Below are positions 1 to 9,259 of a stretch of 64,000 nucleotides of DNA, piece by piece. The notes under the pieces are model-generated. The model was given only the letters and a program-made list of their open reading frames with translations. It was not told the DNA's origin and ran no database searches. How positions within the stretch are numbered: position 1 is the first letter of the stretch; the number at the start of each line of letters is the position of its first letter. The stretch covers positions 43,030,320-43,094,319 of the forward strand of contig NC_061866.1 in assembly GCF_907164915.1 (NCBI RefSeq), written 5' to 3'. The position numbers and the translations under genes are program-made. Origin of the DNA: Impatiens glandulifera (lineage: Eukaryota; Streptophyta; Magnoliopsida; Ericales; Balsaminaceae).

Positions 1-123
1 GAAAAATTATAGAATTGTAATTCAATTCCAATTCCTATGTTTGGGAAAATGATAGAATTCTAATTCAATTCTAATTCTTATGTTTGTAAAATAAAATATC
101 GGTTCAAAATATTAACTTTTTAA

Positions 124-1165
124 ATATGTTTTCACGTTTTTGGCACGTGTAATATGTTTTTGACATGTTTAACACGTTTTTATCTTTTAAGACATTTTTA
201 CACGTTTTTGGCACGTTCAAACACGTTTTTGACATGTTTAATACATTTTCACACGTTTAACATGTTTTTCACGTTTTTGGTATGCTTAACACGTTTTTGA
301 CATTTTTAATATGTTTAACATGTTTTTCACACGTTTTAACAAGTTTAACACGTTTTTCACGTTTTGGCACGTTTTTAACATGTTTAATACGTTTTTCACA
401 CGTTTAACATGTTTTTAACGTTTTCACACATTTAACACGTATTGGCATGTCTAACACGTTTTACACATTTTTGACACGTTTAACACGTTTTTTCACGTTT
501 TGGCACATTTAACACGTTTTTCACGTTTAACACGTTTTCACACGATAAACATGTTTTTCATGTTTTTCACACGTTTTAACACATTTTTCACGTTTTTCAC
601 ACGTTTTACACACGTTTTTTCACGTTTTCACACGTTTTTTACACGTTTTAACAAGTTTAACACATTTTTCACACGATTTTCACATATTTTTCACATTTTT
701 CCAAACACTTTAACAAGTTTAACACGTTTTTCACGTTTTTGACACGTTTTAAACATGTTTAATACGTTTTTCACACATTTAACATGGTTTTCACATTTTT
801 CACACGTTTAACACGTTTTTGACATGTCTATCACGTTTTACACATTTTCACACGTTTTTCACATCTAACACGTTTTTCACACGTTTAACATTTTTTCACA
901 TTTTTGGCATGTTAAACACATTTTTGGCATGTCTAACACGTTTTCACACGTTTTACACATTTAACATGTTTTTCACGAATTTGGCAAGTTTAACACATTT
1001 TTCACGTTTTCACACGTTTTAACATGTTTTTCCACGTGTTTTTCACGTTCTTCACACATTTAACACGTTTTTCACAATTCCACACATTTTCACGTTTTTG
1101 GCACGTTTAACAAGTTTTTGACATTTTTAATACGTTTAACATGTTTTTCACACGTTTTGATATGT
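124..1165. repeat. Left arm: degenerate tandem repeats of AACACGTTTTT type
   Basis: About 1 kb is made almost entirely of variants of (A/T)ACACGTTTTT and TTTAACATGTTTTTCAC, with spacing of roughly 10-17 bp. There is essentially no other sequence. The same words occur in reverse complement in the following arm, and the orientation switches near 1165. The ACGT core recurs dozens of times. Confidence 0.85.
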
Positions 1166-2478
1166 TTAAAACATGTTAAACATGTCAAAAACGCAAAAAT
1201 ATGTTAAACGTATCAAAAATGTGTTAAACGTGCTAAATAAGTGAACAACTTGGTAAACGTGCCAAAACGTGTTTAAAATGTGTTAAATGTGTTAAATGTG
1301 TCAAACATTTCAAAAACGTAAAAAATATGTGAAATGTGTTAAAAACGTGTTTAATGTGTTAAAAATGTTTTAAACGTATTAAAAACATTTTAAACGTGTT
1401 AAAAATATGTAAACGTGTCAAAACGTGTTATACGTTCCAAACATGTGAAAAACTTGTTAAACGTGCCAAAATTTGAAAACGTGTCAAAAACGTGTTAAAT
1501 ATGTGAAAAACTTGTTAAACGTACCAAAACGTGTGCAAAATGTGCCAAAAAGTAAAAAACGTGTTAAACGTGTCAAGGACGTGAAAAACGTGTTAAATAT
1601 GTCAAAAATGTGTTAAACGTGTCAAGAACGTGAAAAACATGTTAAATGTGTCAAAACGTGTTAAACGTGTCAAAAACGTGCTAAAAATGTGTTAAACGTG
1701 TCAAAAACGTGTTAAACGTGTCAAAAACATGAAAATCATGTTAAACGTGTCAAAACGTGTTAAACGTGTCAAGGACGTGTTAAACGTGTCGAGGACGTGA
1801 AAAACGTGTTAAATGTGTCAAAAACGTGTTAAACATGTCAAGGACGTGAAAACGTGTTATATGTGTAAAAACGTGTCAAAAACGTGTTAAACGTGCCAAA
1901 AACGTGTTAAACGTGTTAAAAACGTGAAAATCATGTTAAACGTGTCAAAAATGTGTTAAACGTGTCAAGAACGTGTTAAACGTGTCAAGAACGTGTTAAA
2001 CGTGTCAAGAACGTGAAAAACGTGTTACATGTGTGAAAAACGTGTTAAACGTGTCAAGGACGTGAAAAACGTGTTAATTGTGTCAAAACGTGTTAAACGT
2101 GTCAAGAACGTGTTAAACGTGCCAAAAACGTGTTAAACGTGTTAATCGTGTTAAAAACGTGAAAATCATGTTAAATGTGTCAAGGACGTGAAAAACGTGT
2201 TAAATGTGTCAAAACGTGTTAAATGTGTCAAAAATGTGTTAAACGTGCCAAAAACGTGTTAAACGTGTCAAAAACGTGTTAAACGTGTTAAAACGTGAAA
2301 ATCATGTTAAACGTGTCATAAACGTGTCAATGACGTAAAAACGTGTTAAATGTGTCAAAAACGTGTTAAACGTGCCAAAATTTGAAAATATGTTAAACGT
2401 GTGAAAATCGTGTTAAACGTGTTTAATGTGTGAAAAACGTGTTAAATATGTCAAAAACATGAAAAACGTGTTAATTTG
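1166..2478. repeat. Right arm: reverse-complement repeats of AAAAACGTGTTAAACGTG type
   Basis: About 1.3 kb consists of variants of AAAAACGTGTTAAACGTGTC, the reverse complement of the left-arm words. Together the two arms could form a long imperfect hairpin. Local higher-order periodicity is visible, for example repeated GTCAAGGACGTGAAAAACG blocks around 1575-1850. Confidence 0.85.
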
Positions 2479-2662
2479 GAATTACAATTCCGACCTAAAA
2501 TGATTGGAATTGAGAACTATCAAATTACACTATATTGAATTCCATTGGAATTCTAATTCCAATTCCAATTCTTAATATTAAAGTCTCTAACAAACATAAG
2601 AATTGGAACTGGACCCTTCAATTCCAATTCCAATACCAATTCCAGGGTTATCAAACACACCC

Positions 2663-3412
2663 TAAAAGATATTCAGGACATTACACCTACTAAGGTTTGA
2701 AAACTTGTTAAAAGTCTTTATGAACTTAAACAAGCTTCCCGGGAATGGAATAAAGAATTCACTTATGGACTTATTCAATAGGGTTTCAAACAATCTCTTA
2801 ATGATAATTATCTTTTTTTTTTTTTTTTTTTTTGTTAAGAATGATGAATCAAATATCATTGTTTTTCTTTTGTATGTTGATGACATATTACTATGTGAAA
2901 TGATTTAGAAGAAATTAATAAGATCAAAGATTTCATAAACAATTGTTTTTTCTATTAGAGATCTTAATGAAGCTAATGGCTTAGAAATAATAATAAAAAA
3001 GTATTGGAATTTTTGTTAATCAATGAAAATACATTCTGAATATTCTTAAAGAAACGAGTTTAATCAGTTTTAAACGGAAAAAAAACATATATGATTATTG
3101 GTTCAAAACTTGAAGAAAAAAGTCATGCACCTTTAAAAAAAACTTGATAAATATATAGGAGACATGTTGGAAGACTTATTTACTTCAATTTTAAAAGACC
3201 TGATATTTACCTTTAGTGTGCAACAACTTAGTCAATCTATGCATTACACATCATCATTGGCAAGCTGCTTTGAGAGTAGTTATATATTTCAAAGGTTGTC
3301 CTTCTTTAGGACTATTTTATGTTACTAATAGTTGTACAAATTTAGAATATTTTACCGATGCTGGGCCAATTGTTTCAATAGTAAAAGGTCATTATCAGGT
3401 TATTATATAAAG
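2663..3412 (+). pseudogene. Copia RT and 5' RNase H remnant (extensin unit A)
   Basis: Conceptual translation in several frames gives Copia reverse transcriptase: a KSLYELKQASREWNKEF-like stretch near 2700-2760 and an LLYVDDIL catalytic motif near 2870-2890. The start of RNase H follows (a HHWQAALRVV-type motif near 3255 and a frame reading SKRSLSGYYI near 3385-3410). Stops, frameshifts and a T homopolymer at about 2813-2833 interrupt it. RNase H stops after SGYY and resumes near 8385, on the far side of the extensin segment. The integrase part expected to the left is missing, because the foldback element lies there. Confidence 0.8.
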
Positions 3413-3696
3413 TTGAGAAATTCAGTCATTTCTTGAAAAATAAAATCAGGGATTGATTATTTGATTTATTCATTTTCTCATAATTTCCGATTAGTTCAAA
3501 TAATCTTCAATCATGCATAAAACTGAGATTTATTCTTACGTTATATTTTACTCTTTTATTATTTTATCATTCATATACAAAAGAATAATGTGACATTTGT
3601 ATTCAAAGCTCTAAGGAATTGAAAAAATGTTGTTCTTGTTTAAGTGGAGTTCAATTGCACAGATCCATTCTAAATTTTTGAAGAGTAATAACATAG

Positions 3697-3730
<34 letters not shown>

Positions 3731-4829
3731 ACATCTAATGTCATAATGATATTTTTGGGACACTGGCGGCAACTCAAGAAAGTATGATGCTAGTTGGTGT
3801 GGTCTTTGAAATTGATGGCGGTAAGGAAACCTTGTTAATTATGACAAGATCATTGACATGGTTATGACCCAATTATTCAACGTCTGAGATTTAAAGTTGG
3901 TGATCTTCGTAGATGCGTGTTAGGTGATGATTTTGGAAATTTAGCATGAAAAATAGAAGCATTTGCATGAATTCACTTCCTATGGAATAAATACTCTATT
4001 TTCTTATAACAAAATGATTCTAGGATAAATTTTGCAATTTGTTAGAAAAATCAATGCAAACTAATCTAAGTGATGACAGTTGATTGTGTACTCACAAGTC
4101 ACAAAATGTTCGAAGACAACAATATGGACTATCTTAATTCAACTCACTAATAATTTTGTCAAATCTTTTTTTTCATATTTCTCTCAAATTTAGTATAAAC
4201 TTTATCAAGTTATACATTGTATTATCATTATCAATTCTGGTTGATCCTCAAGTTTTCACTTGAGGCTGATTGACAAAAGTGTAGTGCTCAAATATTCTAC
4301 TTAGGACCAACAAAAGTGTCAGAAAGAGTAGTGGTTCGGTCCACACAAGGCTATGTTGATTATTGCCAGATTCATCGTCGTGTAGAGTAGGATTATCAAT
4401 ACAGCGATAATAAATAATATTATTTTTTTTGTATATATTGAAGATATATTTCAATTTTTTAATTTTTATCTACTTGTGAGATCTATTTCTAGTTTAAATA
4501 AGTGTTAGCTCAAATAATTTTGGACAACATATAAAAAGAAACATTGTTCCACATTGACATGCAGTTACTTCTTTCCACATTGGACATTGAAAGAATTTTA
4601 AGAGTTTTTTTTTAGTTTTACTTCATTCCATGTTGACATTGTTAACCAATAAAATATAAGTACTTTAAAATAATATGGTTCATAAAATTAAAAGCAAATA
4701 ATGATATTATCTTCACAAGAAAAATAAGAAAACCATTATGAAACATTTAAACCATCACAATTCTCCATATCTTCTTTGAGAAATAAATATTGTTGTATGT
4801 GGAAAATATTATCTCCACTAATCTTTCAC
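3413..4829. other. Extensin downstream flank, non-coding, conserved in all three units
   Basis: This starts right after the interrupted Copia RNase H. A TA microsatellite lies at about 3702-3729. A block at about 3590-3990 is also present at about 14620-15030 and 27630-28040 with few changes, including the words GGCGGCAACTC and GGTGTGGTCTTTG. I do not recognise a protein in it; short open stretches are broken by stops in all copies. The part nearest the extensin is its 3'UTR and downstream region. Confidence 0.6.
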
Positions 4830-4905
4830 CTGCAAACAAATAATATAAATCACTTAAAATTTAATTTTTTTAAATAATTAAAACAAAAAAAATATATGTA
4901 CTCAC
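4830..4905 (-). other. Predicted 3'UTR intron of extensin A
   Basis: Downstream of the stop codon, the minus strand has a strong donor (AAT/GTGAGTAC) and, 76 nt on, a pyrimidine-rich acceptor (TTTGTTTGCAG/GTGAAAG). The same donor and acceptor occur at the same place after the other two extensins (15834-15907 and 28961-29035). 3'UTR introns are known in plant extensin genes. An AATAAA hexamer sits one base before the donor. Confidence 0.7.
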
Positions 4906-4931
4906 ATTTATTGAATAATTGTATTAGAGTT

Positions 4932-6245
4932 TTAATAAACACTCGGAGGAGGAGGCGACTTGTAAACGTATGAAGGTGGAGGAGGTGACTTGTAAACGTA
5001 AGATGGTGGAGGAGGGGATGAGTACACATATGCAGGTGGAGGAGGTGACTTATAAACGTAAGATGGTGGAGGAGGGGAAGAGTACACATATGCAGGTGGA
5101 GGAGGAGACTTGTAAACGTATGAAGGTGGAGGAGGAGATTTATAAACATAAGATGGTGGAGGAGGTGACTTATAAACGTAAGATGGTGGAGGAGGAGACT
5201 TGTAAACATATGCAGGTGGAGGAGGGGAAGAGTACACATAAGCAGGTGGAGGAGGGGACTTGTAAACGTATGCAGGTGGAGGAGGGGAAGAGTACACATA
5301 TGCAGGTGGAGGAGGTGACTTATAAACGTATGAAGGTGGAGGAGTTGACTTATAAACGTAAGATGGTGGAGGAGGGGAAGAGTACACATATGCAGGTGGA
5401 GGAGGTGACTTGTAAACGTATGAAGGTGGAGGAGGTGACTTATAAACGTAAGATGGTGGAGGAGGGGAAGAGTACACATATGCAGGTGGAGGAGGTGATT
5501 TGTAAACGTATGATGGGGGAGGAGGGGAAGAATACACATATGCAGGTGGAGGTGGTGACTTATAAATGTATGCAGGTGGAGGAGGAGACTTGTAAACGTA
5601 AGATGGTGGAGGAGGTGACGAGTAGACGTATGCAGGTGGAGGAGGTGACTTATAAACATATGAAGGTGGAGGAGGTGACTTGTAAACGTAAGATGGAGGA
5701 GGAGGGGAAGGGTACACATATGCTGGTGGAGGAGGTGACTTGTAAACGTATGGTGGTGGAGGTGGTGACTTGTAAACGTAAGGTGGTGAAGGAGGGGATG
5801 GGTAAACATAAGGAGGGGGTGGAGGAGACTTGTAAATGTAAGGTGGTGGTGGAGGAGAAGAGTAAACATAGGGAGGTGGTGGTGGAGATTTGTAAACATA
5901 GGGTGGTGGTGGTGGAGATGTGTAAACATAAGGAGGTGGAGGAGAAGACTTATAAATGTAAGGCGGCGGTGGTGGAGACGAGTAGACATATGGAGGAGGC
6001 GGGGGCGACTTGTAAACATAAGGGGGTGGTGGAGGAGATGAATAGATATAAGAGGATGGCGGTGATGGAGATTTATAAAGATATGGAGGCAACCACGATG
6101 ATGAAGGTGACTTATAATGGTGATGCGGAGACTTATGAGACTTATGATGATAATGGTTATCACCATAATCTGCCGCTGCCAACGCAGCAGCCATTAGACA
6201 AATGGCTAGGGCACAAAGAGTACTATATGATCCATGAGTGGCCAT
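4932..6245 (-). CDS. Classical extensin A (hydroxyproline-rich cell-wall glycoprotein)
   Basis: This 437-residue single-exon ORF encodes a secreted structural cell-wall protein. Residues 1 to about 25 are a hydrophobic signal peptide ending in LAAA. A short His/Lys-rich segment follows (HHKSHKSPHHH, about 31-45). The rest is a continuous run of 10-residue modules of the types KSPPPPxYVY and SSPPPPxYVY, up to SPPPPSVY and the stop. In this family the prolines of SPPPP are hydroxylated and arabinosylated, Ser can be galactosylated, and Tyr of YVY forms cross-links by peroxidase action; Lys/His give basic charge. The N-terminal modules carry SPPPPPYVY and the later ones SPPPPS or SPPPPA. The start at 6245 is fixed by the signal peptide, and a TATA box lies about 45 bp upstream. 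It has two near-identical paralogues downstream. Confidence 0.92.
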   Translation of the reverse strand: MATHGSYSTLCALAICLMAAALAAADYGDNHYHHKSHKSPHHHYKSPSSSWLPPYLYKSPSPPSSYIYSSPPPPPYVYKSPPPPPYVYSSPPPPPYIYKSSPPPPYVYTSPPPPPYVYKSPPPPPYVYSSPPPPPYIYKSPPPPPYVYPSPPSPPYVYKSPPPPPYVYKSPPPPAYVYPSPPPPSYVYKSPPPPSYVYKSPPPPAYVYSSPPPPSYVYKSPPPPAYIYKSPPPPAYVYSSPPPPSYVYKSPPPPAYVYSSPPPPSYVYKSPPPPSYVYKSPPPPAYVYSSPPPPSYVYKSTPPPSYVYKSPPPPAYVYSSPPPPAYVYKSPPPPAYVYSSPPPPAYVYKSPPPPSYVYKSPPPPSYVYKSPPPPSYVYKSPPPPAYVYSSPPPPSYVYKSPPPPAYVYSSPPPPSYVYKSPPPPSYVYKSPPPPSVY

Positions 6246-6289
6246 TGCTTAACGGAGGGGATGATGTCTTGCAATGGCAGGGCACATCC

Positions 6290-6298
6290 TATATATAG
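6290..6298 (-). promoter_or_regulatory. TATA box of extensin A
   Basis: CTATATATAGG on the minus strand, about 45 bp upstream of the extensin start codon. It is identical in position and sequence in front of extensins B and C, implying a short 5'UTR of roughly 15 nt or slightly more. Confidence 0.75.
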
Positions 6299-7631
6299 TC
6301 ATATTAACCATACACTTTAACACTTTTTAAATTAATATTTTTTTTCTATTAAATATAAGATATGTATATATAAGATTTTAATTTAATAATTCACTTTAGA
6401 TTACTTTAATAGGGGTGGAAGTTTTATTATAAGACGTGCTTATATTGTCCAAATAAAAGAGAGGGAGCTCTTATAATGGAAACCAGCTTAATTGTAGGAA
6501 GCATTTGTACATCGTGGGACACAAGTCATCCTCATGGTCCTCTAATTATAGGTATTCTCACTTAAAAAAACAATAAATTTTGGACAAAACACAAACATTT
6601 GTTAATATTAAACCTAAAACAGAGGTGCAAATAGTTGTTGTTAACTAGGACTAAAACTTTTTAACTTCTGATAATTTTTTAGTGCATCTTTATTCCATAA
6701 TCCAAAATGTTTTATACACTGAAAAATATCTAACAAATAATATTAATGATGACAATACATGCTACACGCGTCAAAGCATACACGATATGCTCGCGACGTG
6801 ACTCACATATTTTGGTTACGGATGAGGTTTCTCTATTTTAAATGTAAAATCCATTAGCAATGGTGAAAAATAGTTTGAAGACTTGATATTCATAACTATT
6901 GGTGTTCATATTTTTTATTTTCAATAAAGATGACGAGACTTATGGACGAGATGATTCACGACTTTATCTACTGAAATAAAAAGCAAATGAGCTTGAAAAG
7001 TCAAATAGGAAAATATTGACAATCCAAAATAAAGTATTTAACTGTCAGGAGAGAGAGTTGAAGACAGAATTAGTTTTATGATTTGATTGTTGTTTGGACT
7101 ATTACATTGCCTAGGTATTTATACTAATACATATGAGTTATACAAGAAAAATAAAACAAGTGATTATAATTGTTTGATTTATGCGATTTGCTTATAATCT
7201 CCGATTGAGATTCATTATTTTTATGCGATAGTTGATAGTCTAGGGTTGTTCGATCTGTATTAAATTCAAACTAAATTTATACGATTCGTAATTCAAATTA
7301 TTTTACTAATTAATACGAATCGGATATAAATTGGATCGAATATGGTTTGTTCAATCCAAACTAAAAAATATTTATATATTTTTCTTTTTATGAGTTAACT
7401 TGAAATTATTCCTTTTTGTAATTAATTCATTTAGTTTATTTGTATTTAATTAAAAAATGAAAAAGTGAATTAATTATATTATTTATATATAAGTTTATAT
7501 TTATATATATATATATATTTATATATAAATAAAACTATAATTTAATAAACCGGAACCGACGATTTAAAATTTTCTCAAAACGATGTGATTATATATCTTT
7601 CGTGATCAAATTTGACAATAGTGAGATCTCA
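6299..7631. other. Extensin A promoter and upstream flank
   Basis: About 1.3 kb with no coding sequence. It is nearly base-for-base the same as 17481-18671 upstream of extensin B, including the rare GC-richer stretch CACGCGTCAAAGCATACACG. The extensin C upstream region matches only for about 500 bp and with more differences. The distal part (about 7240-7560) is low-complexity AT-rich sequence. Confidence 0.7.
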
Positions 7632-7635
7632 AATA

Positions 7636-8144
7636 AAGGCTGTAAAAATACAAGGCTGTAAAAATCTCGAGTTTAACTCTTAAAATTTTACAATTTTACG
7701 ATTTCAAATATGGTTAACGAGTCTAATTTTATGTAAACTTTTAAATAGGTAAACTCTTACGATTTTAAATTAACGATAATATGATTTTACGATTTTAAAA
7801 GTTTATAAATAATTTTGATTTTACATTTCTATACGATTTTACTTTAAAAAAAAATAAATTTATATTAATTAAATTGAAAATTAAAGTTATTATTTATTTA
7901 AATTAATTAATTAATATAATTAATTTTATAAATATAATTTTTATAATGTTATTTACTTTTTATTATTTTTTAAATAATTTTATATTAAAATATATAATTT
8001 ATTAAATAAAAAATACTTAATTATATATATAAATAATAATAATATATAATTATTATTCTTTAAATTAAATTTTTACGATTTCACATAAACTCTAGATTTT
8101 ACGAGTTTATAACTAGCTAATAATTATACGCAAACTCTCGGTTT
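7636..8144. mobile_element. MITE-like AT-rich insertion present only in unit A
   Basis: The sequence between GTGAGATCTC and GATGGTAACGCG is about 0.5 kb longer here than in unit B (about 21905-21930). The extra DNA has inverted ends: AGGCTGTAAAAATCTCGAG on the left against AGACTGTCAAAACCGAGAG read inward from the right. It is filled with ACGATTTTA words and AT-rich sequence, with no ORF. An exact target duplication is not obvious. Confidence 0.5.
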
Positions 8145-8384
8145 TGACAGTCTTGATGGTAACGCGTATGTGGATGTAATCGATTTCAGATTTCAGTAGA
8201 AGATTGAGTGTTATTAAAATGATCAACCACGTAGGATGAAGGAGACTACAAGGATGTGTTGAAAATCAATAGATGTATAAGCTTTTTTATGGTTTTATGA
8301 TGTATTTTTATTAGTAGTTTTAGCTTAGGATAATTAATATTTATTTTTAAATTTCACCTCATCGTGATTATTCACAAAATGTCT

Positions 8385-8798
8385 TACTTACTTTTAGATA
8401 TAAACTTATTTTTAATTTGTTGTGGAAATAACTAACAACGGTGTCTCGATCTAGTGTTAAGGCTGAATAAAGAAACTTAGGATCAACTATTTGTGAGTTT
8501 CTCTGGATTTCTATATTGTTAAGCACTTGAATCAAATTATTGTTCTCTCTATTACTCTATCGTGTGCAAATAAATCTGCAATACATATTTATGAAAATAT
8601 TGTATTTGAAAAAAACAAAACACTTGAAAATTGACTATCATTTGGTTTGGGATAAATTCAAGGAAGAGTTTATCATTTTTAAACACATTCATTTTAAATC
8701 TCAAATAACGGATTTCTTCACAAAAAATTTGGAACATATTCAATTTTAACATTTGTTGTCCAAGATGAATATTCGAAATCTTCACTTTGAAGGGAATT
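8385..8798 (+). pseudogene. Copia RNase H 3' half (unit A)
   Basis: Translation gives the second half of Copia RNase H: LTTVSRSSVKAE near 8440, STICEFLWIS, CANKSAIHIYENIV near 8565-8610, TKHLKIDYH, and the C-terminal DFFTKNLEHIQF near 8710-8745. It continues the RNase H that broke off at about 3412, so the intervening roughly 5 kb with the extensin is inserted within this domain. In-frame stops show it is dead. A purine-rich tract (GAAGGGAA) follows, as expected before a 3' LTR. Confidence 0.8.
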
Positions 8799-9085
8799 TG
8801 TGAACTTATGTTTTTATAATCTTTGAATAATTTAGTTTATATACGGGTATGTCCATAATTGATTGAGTCTGTAAAAGTAGATAGTTATTTTTATCAATAT
8901 AAAGTTTAATGACCGATTTAAACATTTGAGAATGTCTAAAGACTTAAACAATATTTCATCACAATCAATTTGAATAACATTAGCATAACCCCATCTTGAG
9001 GGTTATCGCTTCTTTGTTATTTCTTCATTTTCTTATTGCTTGATTTCTTGATATTGATATTGAGTTTTAATACAGATTACCAACA
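8799..9085 (+). repeat. Probable Copia 3' LTR (unit A)
   Basis: 287 bp starting TGTGAA after a purine-rich tract and ending CCAACA. An equally long homologue is at 25826-26112 in unit B. Directly after the CCAACA end, both copies run into a GAG-pre-integrase/integrase remnant (PPAKRRHL and then LTIVNDLSRCTW in unit C). A normal provirus would not do this, so the point is probably the duplication junction between units. Confidence 0.5.
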
Positions 9086-9259
9086 TTATGCCTCTCCAGC
9101 TAAAAGGAGGCATCTAAAGGGTGATTTTTTCGCCTTTCACTTCTCATTTAGACTAAAGTTTTAAAGAATAATTCTTCATTTCAAGTCATTATATATTAAC
9201 TACCATTAATGATCTTAAGTAGATGTACATGGACATAAGTTATTAATTGAATTACAAAA
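9086..9259 (+). pseudogene. Copia GAG-pre-integrase/integrase N-terminal remnant (start of unit B)
   Basis: Homologous to 26113-26290 in unit C, where translation gives PPAKRRHL and then TIVNDLSRCTWTF, an integrase signature. Here it breaks off near 9259 where the LINE-related block begins. The remaining integrase is absent from unit B, and the Copia sequence resumes at about 12056. Confidence 0.55.

Larger units (their letters stand above)
1..2662. mobile_element. Foldback transposon-like element with giant inverted low-complexity arms (left end outside window)
   Basis: The outer parts (1-118 and about 2479-2662) are imperfect inverted copies rich in AATTCCAATT-type words. The left flank contains TTCCTATGTTTG, and the right flank contains the reverse-complement type, CAAACATAAGAATTGG. 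The right tip reads CAAACACACCCTA, so read inward it starts TAGGGTGTGTTTG, which resembles hAT-type termini. Between the flanks are two arms of short ACGT-centred repeats in opposite orientation. The right tip abuts a Copia reverse transcriptase remnant at 2663. A homologous remnant at about 26950 continues without interruption, so this point looks like an insertion site. The left tip and target duplication are off-window, so superfamily assignment is inference. No protein is recognised; the short open frames here are by-products of the repeats. Confidence 0.6.

Noticed and set aside
500..1022. Two short ORFs in the ACGT repeat arm.
   Set aside because: They encode only Phe/Thr/His repeats that follow from the tandem DNA repeat.
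4850..6298. Long open frames overlapping extensin A in another frame and on the opposite strand (about 440 codons each), and the same in B and C.
   Set aside because: The repeat unit is 30 bp, a multiple of three, so any stop-free frame stays open across the whole array. The translations are His/Leu/Thr or Val/Glu/Lys low-complexity repeats with no motif, and only the extensin frame has a signal peptide and a promoter in the right place.
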